From NCBI RefSeq assembly GCF_002946835.1, contig NZ_CP026652.1:558001-622000 (forward strand): DNA of 64,000 nucleotides. Direction: 5' to 3'. The position numbers were made by a program, and so were the translations under genes. Origin of the DNA: Streptomyces dengpaensis (lineage in GTDB: Bacteria > Actinomycetota > Actinomycetes > Streptomycetales > Streptomycetaceae). Each line of letters opens with the position of its first letter. Position 1 is the first letter of the stretch. This document shows, one piece after another, positions 1-8,364 of the stretch. The notes beneath the pieces are model-generated. The model did no database searches. It was given only the letters and a program-made list of their open reading frames with translations, and was not told where the DNA came from.

Positions 1-1030
1 GTGGGAGCAGATGTCGCAGGAGTTCCTGGACGCTCTGGGCAAGGAGTTCAACTTCACCCCGCCCAACCACCACGGCCTGGACGCCATCCACGGCATACGC
101 GCCATGTACGAGAAGCGCGCCAGGTTCTTCCTCGGCGTCGCCGGCAACTTCGTACGGGCCACCCCTGACAGCGACGTCACCGAGCAGGCCATGCGCAACT
201 GCAGCCTGACGGCGCACATTTCGACCAAGCTGAACCGCTCCCACACGGTCTGCGGTGAGACCGCGCTGATCCTGCCCACCCTGGGCCGCAGCGACAAGGA
301 CTTCCAGGCCACCGGCGAGCAGTTCATCACCGTCGAGGACTCGATGAGCGACGTGCACGCCTCCCGGGGCAAGCTGCCGCCGGCCTCCCCGCACCTGCTG
401 AGCGAGGTCGCCATCATCAGCCGGATAGCCCTCGAGACCATCGGTGACAAGTACGGCATCCCGTGGAAGGGCTTCGAGAACGACTACAACACCATCCGCG
501 ACCGGATCTCCCGCGTCGTCCCGGGCTTCGAGGACTTCAACGCCCGCGTCTCCAAGCCGGGCGGCTTCAACCTGCCCAACCCGGCCAACAACGGGGTCTT
601 CAACACCCCGAGCGGCAAGGCCGTCTTCACGCAGAACGAGTTCACGATGCCGCACGTGCCCGAGGGTCACCTGCTGCTGCAGACGCTGCGCTCGCACGAC
701 CAGTGGAACACCATCTGGTACGCCCCCAACGACCGCTACCGGGGCATCCACAACGCCCGCCGCGTCGTGATGGTCAACCCGGCCGACCTCAAGCTCCTCG
801 GCATCGAGGACGGCGACATGGTCGACCTGGTCAACGTCTGGCACGACAACAGGGAGCGCCGCGCCGAGAACTTCAAGGTCGTCGCCTACCCCGCGAGCCC
901 CGGCTCCGCCGCGGCCTACTACCCGGAGACGAACGTCCTGGTCCCGCTGGACAGTGTCGCCGACATCAGCAACTGCCCCACCTCCAAGGGCGTGGTGATC
1001 CGTCTGGAGCCCGCGCGCCATTCCGGCTGA
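1..1030 (+). CDS. Molybdopterin oxidoreductase, formate dehydrogenase alpha-like (3' part)
   Basis: This is the C-terminal ~342 residues of a gene whose start lies left of the window; the frame is open from base 2. It belongs to the FdhF/YdeP-type bis-MGD molybdoenzymes, which oxidise formate or related small substrates. What is visible is the end of the catalytic domain and the C-terminal dinucleotide-binding domain (about the last 120 residues), including NTPSGKAVF and LRSHDQWNT, typical of this branch. The downstream MFS transporter, the maturation gene fdhD and a LysR gene support a formate/C1 role. A perfect 10-bp hairpin follows the stop. The substrate is inferred from family and neighbours; the Fe-S and molybdenum-ligand residues are outside the window. 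Confidence 0.85.
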   Translation, partial: WEQMSQEFLDALGKEFNFTPPNHHGLDAIHGIRAMYEKRARFFLGVAGNFVRATPDSDVTEQAMRNCSLTAHISTKLNRSHTVCGETALILPTLGRSDKDFQATGEQFITVEDSMSDVHASRGKLPPASPHLLSEVAIISRIALETIGDKYGIPWKGFENDYNTIRDRISRVVPGFEDFNARVSKPGGFNLPNPANNGVFNTPSGKAVFTQNEFTMPHVPEGHLLLQTLRSHDQWNTIWYAPNDRYRGIHNARRVVMVNPADLKLLGIEDGDMVDLVNVWHDNRERRAENFKVVAYPASPGSAAAYYPETNVLVPLDSVADISNCPTSKGVVIRLEPARHSG

Positions 1031-1053
1031 GCCCTCACACGGCTCCCCCCTGA

Positions 1054-1082
1054 CTGTCCGGGTCGTGCCCGCACCCGGACAG
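1054..1082 (+). terminator. Hairpin after the molybdoenzyme gene
   Basis: A perfect 10-bp inverted repeat (1054-1063 with 1073-1082, 9-nt loop) starts 24 bp after the stop codon of the molybdoenzyme gene. There is no strong U-tract, as is usual in high-GC actinobacteria. It probably separates that transcript from the MFS gene starting at 1217. Confidence 0.6.
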
Positions 1083-1216
1083 CCGGTCTTACCTCGCGGC
1101 GGTCGGCATCGTCGTGCGGCGGCCGCCCCTGCGCACCGTCGTCGGGCCGGGGCCGTCCGGCGGGACCGTACACATACAGAACAAGAAGCTCCGCGTTCAG
1201 AAAGGTACTGCCCTGC

Positions 1217-2410
1217 ATGACCGCATCTCGCGCCGCGTGCGATTGGCTTCCGGCGGCGGCTGCGGTGTCGGCCGCCGGGTGGGGCGCGAACCAGTTCACC
1301 CCGCTCGCGGTGGTGTACCGGACACAGGAACGCTGGCCCCCTCTCCCGGTCGCCGCCATGTTCACCATCTACCTTCTGGGGCTCCTCCCCGGTCTGCTGC
1401 TCGGTGGCCCCGCAGCGGACCGACTCGGGAGAAGGCGCGTGGTGCGGCACGCGCTGGTACTGACCGCCGCCGCCAGCACCCTCCTGGCGGCGGCGGTTGT
1501 GTCCCAGACTGCCGTGTACATCAGCCGGCTGGCCACCGGCGTCGCGGCCGGCGTCATCCTGACCGCGGGAACCAAGTGGCTGCAGGAACTGTCCGCCAGG
1601 ACCGGGCACCCCGAGGCCGGCCGCCGGCGCGCGACGTACGCCACCGGTGGCGGCTTCGCCGCCGGAGCCTTGGCGGCGGGCGCCCTCGCCGAATGGCTGC
1701 CGCAGCCGATGGTGCTGCCCTGCCTCGTCCACGCCCTGCTGGCCCTGCTGGTGTTGGTCGCAACCGCCCAGGTGCCGGAGACCAAGCCGTCATCCCCCAT
1801 CACCCTGTGGGAGCCGCGCGCCGCGGGCCTGCGCCGGGCGGCCGTCATGAACCCCCGCTTCGTGCGGGTGGTGCTTCCGGCGAGCCCGGCGGTCTTCGGC
1901 GCCGCCACCGTGGCCTACGTCGTGCTGCCGCCGCTGGTGGCCGACCGGGTCCCGGGCTACGCGCCGGTGTTCAGCGGCCTCGTGACGGCGCTGACGCTCG
2001 TCGTCGGCATGGCCGTTCAGCCCCTGGCCGCATGGCTGGACCACGCGCACAGCGCGCGGGCGACACTTGTCTCCATGGTCACCGTGATCGGCGGACTTCT
2101 GGTGGGAGCTTTCGCCGTGTACTGGAACTCCGCGGCCGTGGTGCTGGCCGCGGCGGTCCTCCTGGGCGCGGGGTACGGCCTCACCCTGGCCTCGGGACTG
2201 ATGGAAATCGAACGGCTGGCGCCACCAAAGGCCCGCCCGTCCAGGGCCTTCGTCTACCAAGGGGCCACCTACAGCGGCTTTCTCACACCACTCCTGCTCG
2301 CCGTCACCGCCGGGGCCGCACCGTACCCCACCCTCCTGACCGGCCTCGCCGCCGTGGGCGGGCTGTGCCTGGTGATCACGGCACGGTACAGCCGCCGGAA
2401 TCTTCCGTGA
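1217..2410 (+). CDS. MFS transporter
   Basis: A 397-residue protein of the length and hydrophobic pattern of a 12-helix major facilitator. The loop after the second helix carries a motif-A-like GGPAADRLGRRR (about residues 60-71), and the remaining sequence alternates long Ala/Leu/Val helices with short polar loops. ATG 1217 follows an AAAGGT ribosome-binding site at 1200-1205. It lies between a formate-dehydrogenase-like gene and fdhD in the same orientation, so transport of formate or another small acid is possible, but the sequence itself does not identify the substrate. It has no kinase or regulatory domains. Confidence 0.8.
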   Translation: MTASRAACDWLPAAAAVSAAGWGANQFTPLAVVYRTQERWPPLPVAAMFTIYLLGLLPGLLLGGPAADRLGRRRVVRHALVLTAAASTLLAAAVVSQTAVYISRLATGVAAGVILTAGTKWLQELSARTGHPEAGRRRATYATGGGFAAGALAAGALAEWLPQPMVLPCLVHALLALLVLVATAQVPETKPSSPITLWEPRAAGLRRAAVMNPRFVRVVLPASPAVFGAATVAYVVLPPLVADRVPGYAPVFSGLVTALTLVVGMAVQPLAAWLDHAHSARATLVSMVTVIGGLLVGAFAVYWNSAAVVLAAAVLLGAGYGLTLASGLMEIERLAPPKARPSRAFVYQGATYSGFLTPLLLAVTAGAAPYPTLLTGLAAVGGLCLVITARYSRRNLP

Positions 2411-2564
2411 TGGCGTGGGAACACGGCGGGGTACGCCGCAGGTCATATGGTCGGCCGTCGGGCCGGGACCGGTCGCCCTGGGGCGAGGCCCGGCCTGCCC
2501 GACCGTCGCATCAGCTCAACCGCACAGGACCGTCGGAGCAGAGCTCCGAGGAGAGGAGTACAGC

Positions 2565-3401
2565 ATGGGTCGAGTGACCGTACGGCGACGGGTGCTACGC
2601 GTCCGGGACGGGGCCGGTTCGCATCGCGCGGACACCCTGGCCGCCGAGGAGCCGATGGAGATCCGGGTCGGTGGGCGCCCGCTCACCGTGACCATGCGAA
2701 CCCCTGGCGACGACTTCGACCTCGCTGCCGGATTCCTGGTGAGTGAGGGTGTGGTGCACAAGGCCGACGACGTGGCCGGGATCCGCTACTGCGCGGGCGC
2801 CACGTCCGACGGCGGCAACACCTACAACGTCGTGGACGTCGTCCTTGGCCCGGGCGTGACCGCCCCCGACGCGTCGCTGGAGCGGAACTTCTACACCACG
2901 TCGTCGTGCGGACTGTGCGGCAAGGCCAGCCTGGACGCCGTACGCACCACGGCCGCGTGGTCCGTTGCCGAGGACCCGCTGTCCATCGAGCCGAAGGTGC
3001 TGACGGAGCTGCCCGACCGGCTGCGGGCGGCCCAGAAGGTGTTCGACAGCACCGGTGGTCTGCACGCCGCCGGGCTCTTCTCGGTTGACGGGGAACTGCT
3101 GTGCCTGCGCGAGGACGTCGGCCGGCACAACGCCGTGGACAAGGTCGTCGGCCACGCCCTGCGGGAGGGACTGCTGCCGCTGCGCGAAACGGTGCTGATG
3201 GTGAGCGGGCGGGCGTCCTTCGAGCTGGTGCAGAAGGCGGTGATGGCCGGGATCCCCATGCTGGCGGCCGTATCCGCGCCGTCCTCGCTGGCCGTCGATC
3301 TGGCCGAGGAGAGCGGGCTCACCCTGGTCGGTTTCCTGCGCGGTTCCTCGATGAACGTCTACACCGGCGCCGAACGCCTGCAAGGGGTGCCCGCGGTCTG
3401 A
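2565..3401 (+). CDS. fdhD: Formate dehydrogenase accessory sulfurtransferase FdhD
   Basis: A 278-residue FdhD. FdhD passes sulfur from a cysteine desulfurase to the molybdenum cofactor so that formate dehydrogenase becomes active. The sulfur-carrying CGLCG motif is clear at about residues 115-119 (SSCGLCGKAS), and the conserved GGLHAAGLF and REDVGRHNAVDK blocks follow. ATG 2565 is chosen because GAGGAGAGGAG stands just upstream; the frame is open further 5' but that stretch does not look like FdhD. It is on the same strand as the molybdoenzyme gene at 1-1030, its likely client. A very strong hairpin follows. Confidence 0.95.
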   Translation: MGRVTVRRRVLRVRDGAGSHRADTLAAEEPMEIRVGGRPLTVTMRTPGDDFDLAAGFLVSEGVVHKADDVAGIRYCAGATSDGGNTYNVVDVVLGPGVTAPDASLERNFYTTSSCGLCGKASLDAVRTTAAWSVAEDPLSIEPKVLTELPDRLRAAQKVFDSTGGLHAAGLFSVDGELLCLREDVGRHNAVDKVVGHALREGLLPLRETVLMVSGRASFELVQKAVMAGIPMLAAVSAPSSLAVDLAEESGLTLVGFLRGSSMNVYTGAERLQGVPAV

Positions 3402-3441
3402 CCGGCCCGCCTCTCGAACCACGGAGGTGGCAGACCGAGTT

Positions 3442-3502
3442 CAGCGGGATCAGCCGCTCTGCGGCGGGGCCTGCGCCCGCCGCAGAGCGGCTGATCCCGC
3501 TG
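3442..3502 (+). terminator. 27-bp perfect hairpin downstream of fdhD
   Basis: Arms 3442-3468 and 3476-3502 are exact reverse complements over 27 bp with a 7-nt loop (GCCTGCG). The hairpin starts 40 bp after the fdhD stop and 122 bp before the LysR start. It is far longer than most intrinsic terminators and should block read-through in either direction. Confidence 0.8.
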
Positions 3503-3623
3503 CCGGTGCCTGCTCCCGCGCCCGCCGCGCGTCGCAGATCAGGTGCGCCCGCGCATCGCGCGTGCTCGCCGCGGCGTGCGGCCCCGATTGGCTTTCCGAC
3601 GAACGGTCGGGTAGACCCATGGC

Positions 3624-4553
3624 GTGCTGTTTCGCCAACTCGAATACCTGGTGGCCCTCTCCCGGGAGCATCATTTCGCCCGTGCCGCCCAGGTCTGCCA
3701 TGTCTCCCAGCCCGCTCTGTCCGAGGCGATCCGGAAACTGGAGGAGGAGCTGGACGTGCCGCTGGTCCGGCGCGGCCGCAAGTACGAAGGGCTCACACCC
3801 GAGGGCGAGCGCATCGTGGTGTGGGCGCAGCGGATCCTGGCCGACCGCGACGCCCTCAAGGACGAGGTCGGCGCCCTGCGCACCGGACTGAGCGGCAGGA
3901 TGCGGATCGGCTTGGTCCCGACCGCCTCCGGCGCCGTGGGCCTTCTGACCGCCCCGTTCTGCGCCGCGCACCCGCTGGTCACCGTGGAGGTCATAGCGGA
4001 CCTCCAGTCGGAGGACATTCTCCGGCAGCTGCAGAATTTCGAGATCGACGCCGGAATCACCTATCTGCACAAGGGGCTTTCGGAGAACTTCCAGTCGGTC
4101 CCGCTGTACGAGGAACGGTATGTGCTGCTGACCGACGCCGCCGACGGTCTGGCGCAGGGGACGACGGCGACCTGGGCGGAGGCGTCACGGCTGCCGCTGT
4201 GCCTGCTGACCGGTGTCATGCAGGGGCGTCAGGTGCTGGACGAGGTGTTCACCGAGGCCGGGCTCCGGCCGTCGCCGCGGGTCGAGACCGATTCGGTGGC
4301 CGCCCTGTTCGCCCACGTCAGGACCGGCCGGTGGGCCAGCATCGTGCCGCACACCTGGCTTCACGTGTTCGGCGTCCCGCACGGAATGCGTGCGGTGCCG
4401 CTGGTCGAGCCTGCCCGGACGGTGCCGGTCGGGCTGGTGGTCACCGCCCGGGAACCGGGTTCGGTGATGGCCCGCGCCCTGACGGACATCGCCCAGCACG
4501 CCGATGTCGCCGCCGCGTTGGAACGCCTCCCCGGGGACACCGGCCCGCAGTAA
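3624..4553 (+). CDS. LysR-family transcriptional regulator
   Basis: A 309-residue LysR-type regulator of normal length. The N-terminal winged helix is clear: QLEYLVALSREHHFARAA, then the recognition segment around VSQPALSEAIRKLEEEL at about residues 30-46. The effector domain (about residues 90-300) begins GRMRIGLVPTASGAVGLL. The start is GTG 3624; no good ribosome-binding site precedes it, so the message may be leaderless or nearly so. It is separated from fdhD by a strong hairpin, which suggests its own promoter. It may control the adjacent fdh block, by position only. The next gene begins 64 bp after its stop. Confidence 0.88.
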   Translation: MLFRQLEYLVALSREHHFARAAQVCHVSQPALSEAIRKLEEELDVPLVRRGRKYEGLTPEGERIVVWAQRILADRDALKDEVGALRTGLSGRMRIGLVPTASGAVGLLTAPFCAAHPLVTVEVIADLQSEDILRQLQNFEIDAGITYLHKGLSENFQSVPLYEERYVLLTDAADGLAQGTTATWAEASRLPLCLLTGVMQGRQVLDEVFTEAGLRPSPRVETDSVAALFAHVRTGRWASIVPHTWLHVFGVPHGMRAVPLVEPARTVPVGLVVTAREPGSVMARALTDIAQHADVAAALERLPGDTGPQ

Positions 4554-4617
4554 GTGCCGAGCCGACTGCCGGCCATGGCGGCATGCCTTCCCCTTCGGTC
4601 GTCTCCTGGAGGTTCGC

Positions 4618-5223
4618 ATGACGACCACCGCCCGGCTGCGGGCCTTCGTCGCCCTCGCCGAGACCGGGTCCGTGAAGGCGGCGGCACAGCTCCTCGTGGT
4701 GACGGAGTCCGCCGTCTCGGCGGCTGTCGCCGCTCTCACCCGGGAGATCGGTGTCCCGCTGGTGGAGCGGGTGGGAAGAGGCGTGTGCCTCACACCTTCC
4801 GGGCAGACCTACGCCGGCTACGCCCGCACCATCCTCGGCCTGCACGAGGAAGCGCTGACCGCCGCGCGCGGTGACATCGGGGGCGAGGACGGGGACGCCG
4901 AGCGCGGTGACGAGGCCGTCGTCGACCTCATGGAGACCACGGCGGAGCGTCGTGCGGAGCTGGCCGCGCGCCTGCCGCAGCACGCGGTCCTCGCCGCCCA
5001 CATCGGCAAAGACACTCAGCGCGCCGGCACCGACCCGGCCGCCCTGCTCGGTCCATGGAGCTCCGGCCGGCGGCTCGCCGTCGCGGGCGGGCTCACCGCC
5101 GACGACCTGCCCGGGTTCGCCGGCGCCGGTGACATCCGGGTCATCGTCGGATCGGCCGTCACCGCCGCCGCCGATCCCGCGGAAGCGGCCGGTCGCCTGG
5201 CCCGGGCGGCAGGCCGCAGCTGA
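4618..5223 (+). CDS. Chimera: LysR N-terminus fused to 3-hexulose-6-phosphate synthase C-terminus
   Basis: A 201-residue open frame with two unrelated halves. Residues 1 to about 90 are a LysR DNA-binding region (RAFVALAETGSVKAAAQLL, then TESAVSAAVAALTREIGVPL). From about residue 100 it matches the C-terminal half of 3-hexulose-6-phosphate synthase (HxlA, an OMP-decarboxylase-fold TIM barrel of the RuMP pathway): VDLMETT, HIGKDTQRAGTDP, VAGGL and VIVGSAVTAAADP. An internal deletion seems to have joined a lysR gene to hxlA in frame at about 4885-4915. ATG 4618 has TGGAGG just upstream. Neither half is complete: the LysR effector domain and the N-terminal half of the synthase barrel are absent, so synthase activity is not expected. 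A wrecked hxlB follows. Confidence 0.72.
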   Translation: MTTTARLRAFVALAETGSVKAAAQLLVVTESAVSAAVAALTREIGVPLVERVGRGVCLTPSGQTYAGYARTILGLHEEALTAARGDIGGEDGDAERGDEAVVDLMETTAERRAELAARLPQHAVLAAHIGKDTQRAGTDPAALLGPWSSGRRLAVAGGLTADDLPGFAGAGDIRVIVGSAVTAAADPAEAAGRLARAAGRS

Positions 5224-5271
5224 CCATCCGCCTCAACGGATGCGCCTCAACGGACAGTAGAGACAAGGCAG

Positions 5272-5720
5272 TTGCACGCAATAACCGACCACCTCACCGA
5301 AGGACTGAGGAAGCAGATCCTCGCCGAGATCGACGGAGTCATCGCCCTCGTCGACGACGCGCTGGAATCCCTGGCCATGACCCTGCGGAACGCGGAGCGC
5401 ATCTTCGTCACAGGGGAAGGGCGTTCGGGACTCATGGCGAAGGCCTTCGCCATGCGGCTGATGCACCTCGGACTGCCCGTGCACGTCATCGGCGAGACCA
5501 CGACGCCAGCCGTCGCCCAGGGCGACACCGCGCGGGCACCGTCCGGGTCGCCGAACAGGCCGTGCGGGCAGGCTCCCGTGTGCATGCGGTGACCACGGCA
5601 CCCGAGTCGCCCCTCGCCACACTGGCCGAGTCCACCTTGGTGATCCCGGCCGCCACCAAGTACCGGCGCCCCGGCGTGCGGCAGAGCCACAGAACGCCGG
5701 CCAGGCCGGTGGTCGCCTAG
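5272..5720 (+). pseudogene. hxlB: 6-phospho-3-hexuloisomerase (PHI) pseudogene
   Basis: The TTG start at 5272 opens an SIS-domain frame that matches 6-phospho-3-hexuloisomerase up to [13 protein letters not shown] (about residue 85), including the [18 protein letters not shown] block. The frame then shifts. Family sequence resumes one frame over from about 5535 ([19 protein letters not shown]) and runs through TKYRRPGVRQ to a stop at 5718-5720. About ten codons that normally carry the second SIS motif are missing, and the C-terminus is lost. Intact PHI is about 190 residues. With the chimeric synthase upstream, the formaldehyde-fixing RuMP pair is dead at this locus. Confidence 0.78.
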
Positions 5721-5729
5721 TGTGGAGGT

Positions 5730-6866
5730 ATGGGCGGCGGCGTAGTGACGCTGTTCCTGTGCGGCGATGTGATGCTCGGGCGCGGCGTCGACCAGATCCT
5801 CCCGCACCCCGGAGATCCGGAGCTGCGGGAGTTCTACGTCGAGGATGCCCGGTCGTACGTGGAGCTGGCGGAGCGGGTGAGCGGCCCGATCCCCGCCCCG
5901 GTCACCCCCTCCTGGCCGTGGGGCGAGGCGCTCCGGTTGCTGGACGGGGCGGCTCCGGACGCTCGGATCGTGAACCTGGAGACGGCCATCACCCGCTGCG
6001 ACGCGTTCGCGCCCGGCAAGGGGATCCACTACCGGATGCACCCGGCCAACGTGCCCGCCGTGGCGGTGGCACGCCCCGACGTCTGCGTCCTGGCCAACAA
6101 CCACGTACTCGACTTCGGCCGCCCCGGCCTCGAGGAGACGCTCGAGTCGCTGGCCCGGGCGGGGCTGCGGGCGGCAGGCGCGGGGCGCACCGCCGACGAG
6201 GCGTACGCGCCCGCGACGGTTCCCGTCGGTGACGGCGCCCGCGTCCTGGTCTTCGCCCTCGGGACGGCGTCCAGCGGCGTTCCCTCCAGCTGGGCGGCGG
6301 CCTCGGACCGGCCCGGAGTCGCCTACGTGTCCGAGCCGTCCGCCGCCGCGGCCGACAGGGTGATCCAGCGGGTACGCCGGGCGAAACGCCCGGGTGACAT
6401 CACGGTGGTCTCGGTGCACTGGGGCTCCAACTGGGGATACCGCGTCCCCCGGCACCACGTCCGCTTCGCGCATGCGCTGATCGACGGCGGCGTGGACGTC
6501 GTGCACGGGCACTCTTCGCACCACCCCCGTCCCCTCGAGGTGTATGGCAACCGGCTGATCCTGTACGGCTGCGGGGACTTCATCGACGACTACGAGGGCA
6601 TCAACGGCTACGAGGAGTACCGCGACGACCTTCGGCTCGCCTACCTGCTCTCGGTGGAGCGGGGCACCGGGCGACTGACCGGCCTGCGCATGACACCGCT
6701 TCAGGCGCGCCGTATGCGCCTGGAACCCGCGACCGTCGAGGACCAAACCTGGCTGCGAGCGACGCTCGACCGGATCAGCCCCGGCGTCCACATCACCCCC
6801 GGTCGCGATGGCGCGCTCGAGTTGGTGCACCCGGCGGTCACCCATGGGGCAGGCAGCGATACCTGA
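5730..6866 (+). CDS. CapA-family metallophosphatase-like protein
   Basis: A 378-residue CapA/PgsA-type protein. The calcineurin-like fold is signalled by FLCGDVMLGRGVD (residues 9-21), IVNLETAIT, LANNHVLDFG, VVSVHWGSNWGY and HGHSSHHPRP, all carrying the usual Asp/Asn/His metal ligands. Relatives are linked to poly-gamma-glutamate or other polymer export, but many actinobacterial copies stand alone and have no assigned substrate. No signal peptide or N-terminal membrane helix is seen, so a cytoplasmic location is possible. TGGAGGT precedes ATG 5730. The gene starts 9 bp after the dead hxlB frame. Confidence 0.85.
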   Translation: MGGGVVTLFLCGDVMLGRGVDQILPHPGDPELREFYVEDARSYVELAERVSGPIPAPVTPSWPWGEALRLLDGAAPDARIVNLETAITRCDAFAPGKGIHYRMHPANVPAVAVARPDVCVLANNHVLDFGRPGLEETLESLARAGLRAAGAGRTADEAYAPATVPVGDGARVLVFALGTASSGVPSSWAAASDRPGVAYVSEPSAAAADRVIQRVRRAKRPGDITVVSVHWGSNWGYRVPRHHVRFAHALIDGGVDVVHGHSSHHPRPLEVYGNRLILYGCGDFIDDYEGINGYEEYRDDLRLAYLLSVERGTGRLTGLRMTPLQARRMRLEPATVEDQTWLRATLDRISPGVHITPGRDGALELVHPAVTHGAGSDT

Positions 6867-6963
6867 GCGGCGCCCCACGCGGGAGGGAAACCGGACCGCT
6901 GATCCCTCGCGAACCGGGGCGGGCGCTGTGCGCAGGGGACGGCTGCGCGCCCCCGAGCGCCGC

Positions 6964-6993
6964 TTGTCACCACCAGCTGTGACGCACTAATGT
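6964..6993 (+). promoter_or_regulatory. Candidate promoter of the cbi operon
   Basis: TTGTCA at 6964-6969 and TAATGT at 6988-6993 are separated by 18 bp, a good sigma-70-like (HrdB) arrangement. It lies just before the cobalamin riboswitch, as expected for its transcript. Confidence 0.5.
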
Positions 6994-6997
6994 CGCC

Positions 6998-7155
6998 ACG
7001 CCTTGGTGAACGGGAAATCCGGTGTGATGCCGGTGCGGCCCTCGCCACTGTGATCGGGAAGTCCGGCTCCAGCCCTCGCGGGCAGCCACTGGGTCCTCGG
7101 ACCCGGGAAGGCGGAGTTCGGGCGGTGTCACCCGTCAGCCAGGAGACCGGCCAAG
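6998..7155 (+). ncRNA. Cobalamin (B12) riboswitch
   Basis: The 5' leader of cbiM shows the ordered landmarks of an AdoCbl riboswitch: TTGGTGAACGGGAA at about 7003, CCGGTGTGATGCCGGTGCGG, CCCTCGCCACTGTGA, the B12-box region GCAGCCACTGGG at 7082-7093, then CCCGGGAAGG, and a closing GTCACCCGTCAGCCAGGAGACC ending near 7150. It sits upstream of a cobalt importer, the classic location. Binding of B12 is expected to lower expression of cbiMNQO. The edges are approximate. Confidence 0.92.
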
Positions 7156-7199
7156 GCGCGTCAACCATCCACGAGGTGCTGGAGAGGGTCTGCTGAGCC

Positions 7200-7898
7200 A
7201 TGCACATAGCCGAGGGTTTTCTTCCTCCGGCGCACGCGGTCGCCTGGGGCGTCGCGTCAGCGCCATTCGTCGTCCACGGAGTCCGGTCACTCACCCGTGA
7301 GGTCAGGGAGCACCCCGAGAGCACCCTGCTCCTCGGCGCCTCCGGAGCCTTCACCTTCGTTCTGTCCGCGCTGAAGCTGCCCTCGGTGACCGGGAGTTGC
7401 TCACACCCCACCGGCACGGGGCTGGGTGCCATTCTCTTCCGGCCGCCGATCATGGCGGTGCTGGGCACCATCACTCTGCTCTTCCAGGCGCTGCTGCTCG
7501 CGCACGGCGGACTCACCACGCTCGGCGCCAACGTGTTCTCCATGGCGATCGTCGGGCCGTGGGCCGGGTACGGGATGTACCGGTTGCTGCGGCGGTACGG
7601 TGTGCCGCTCATGGTCGCGGTGTTCTTCGGCGCGTTCGTCGCCGACCTGTTCACCTACTGCGTCACCAGTGTGCAGCTCGCGCTCGCCTTCCCCGACCCG
7701 AGCAGCGGATTCCTGGGCGCACTCGGCAAGTTCGGGTCCATCTTCGCCGTCACGCAGATTCCGCTGGCGGTGAGCGAGGGGCTCCTCACCGTCCTCGTCA
7801 TGCGGCTGCTCGTGCAGTCCAGCAAGGGCGAACTGACGCGGCTCGGGGTGCTCCTGACGAAGAAGGACGCCCGCACCGGCAGCGAGGCGATGGCCTGA
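7200..7898 (+). CDS. cbiM: Cobalt ECF transporter substrate-binding permease CbiM
   Basis: A 232-residue CbiM, the S-component that binds cobalt and passes it into the cell for B12 synthesis. The N-terminus [10 protein letters not shown] is diagnostic: the His at position 2 and the N-terminal amine are metal ligands in the family. About six or seven membrane helices follow. It starts 45 bp after the end of the cobalamin riboswitch and its stop overlaps the cbiN start (ATGA), so M and N are translationally coupled. Regulation by B12 through the leader is expected. Confidence 0.95.
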   Translation: MHIAEGFLPPAHAVAWGVASAPFVVHGVRSLTREVREHPESTLLLGASGAFTFVLSALKLPSVTGSCSHPTGTGLGAILFRPPIMAVLGTITLLFQALLLAHGGLTTLGANVFSMAIVGPWAGYGMYRLLRRYGVPLMVAVFFGAFVADLFTYCVTSVQLALAFPDPSSGFLGALGKFGSIFAVTQIPLAVSEGLLTVLVMRLLVQSSKGELTRLGVLLTKKDARTGSEAMA

Positions 7899-8359
7899 TG
7901 GACGAGAAGAGCCTGACGGACAAGAAGATGAGCAAGAGCGCGAAGACCAACCTCCTTCTGGTGCTGGCCGTGATCGCGCTGGCCGTGCTGCCGCTGGCCC
8001 TCGGTCTCGGCGACGACAAGGAGGAGCCGTTCACCGGGTCCGATGGCCAGGCCGAGACGGCGATCACCGAGATCGAGCCGGACTACGAACCCTGGTTCTC
8101 ACCCCTGTACGTGCCGCCGTCCGGCGAGATCGAGTCGGCGCTGTTCGCCCTCCAGGCGGCCATCGGCGCGGGCGTCCTCGCCTACTACTTCGGACTCCAC
8201 CGGGGACGCCGTCAGGGCGAGGCGCGGGCCCGGGAACGGCAGCAGGCCGAAAGTGCCGCGAGCGGCGCCGGGGAGTCCGGGGCCTCACAGGTCCCTGAAC
8301 CCTCACAAGTTCCCGGGGCCTCACAGGTTCCCGGGGCCTCTCAGGTCCCCGAGGCCTGA
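7898..8359 (+). CDS. cbiN: Cobalt transport protein CbiN
   Basis: A 153-residue CbiN, the small two-helix partner of CbiM. Helix one (NLLLVLAVIALAVLPLALG) lies at about residues 19-37 and helix two near residues 85-100 (ALQAAIGAGVLAYYFGLHRG); the loop between them contains the family motif EPWFSPLYVPPSGEIESALF. ATG 7898 overlaps the cbiM stop; the in-frame ATG at 7928 is an alternative start. The C-terminus is extended beyond usual CbiN by a charged stretch and four tandem hexapeptides of the SQVPxA type (8285-8356), encoded by 18-bp repeats. Confidence 0.92.
   Translation: MDEKSLTDKKMSKSAKTNLLLVLAVIALAVLPLALGLGDDKEEPFTGSDGQAETAITEIEPDYEPWFSPLYVPPSGEIESALFALQAAIGAGVLAYYFGLHRGRRQGEARARERQQAESAASGAGESGASQVPEPSQVPGASQVPGASQVPEA
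8285..8356 (+). repeat. Four 18-bp tandem repeats at the 3' end of cbiN
   Basis: Units 8285-8302, 8303-8320, 8321-8338 and 8339-8356 are near-identical 18-mers encoding SQVPEP, SQVPGA, SQVPGA and SQVPEA. They lie directly before the stop codon and keep the frame, so copy number can vary without harming CbiN. Confidence 0.9.
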
Positions 8360-8364
8360 GCCTC

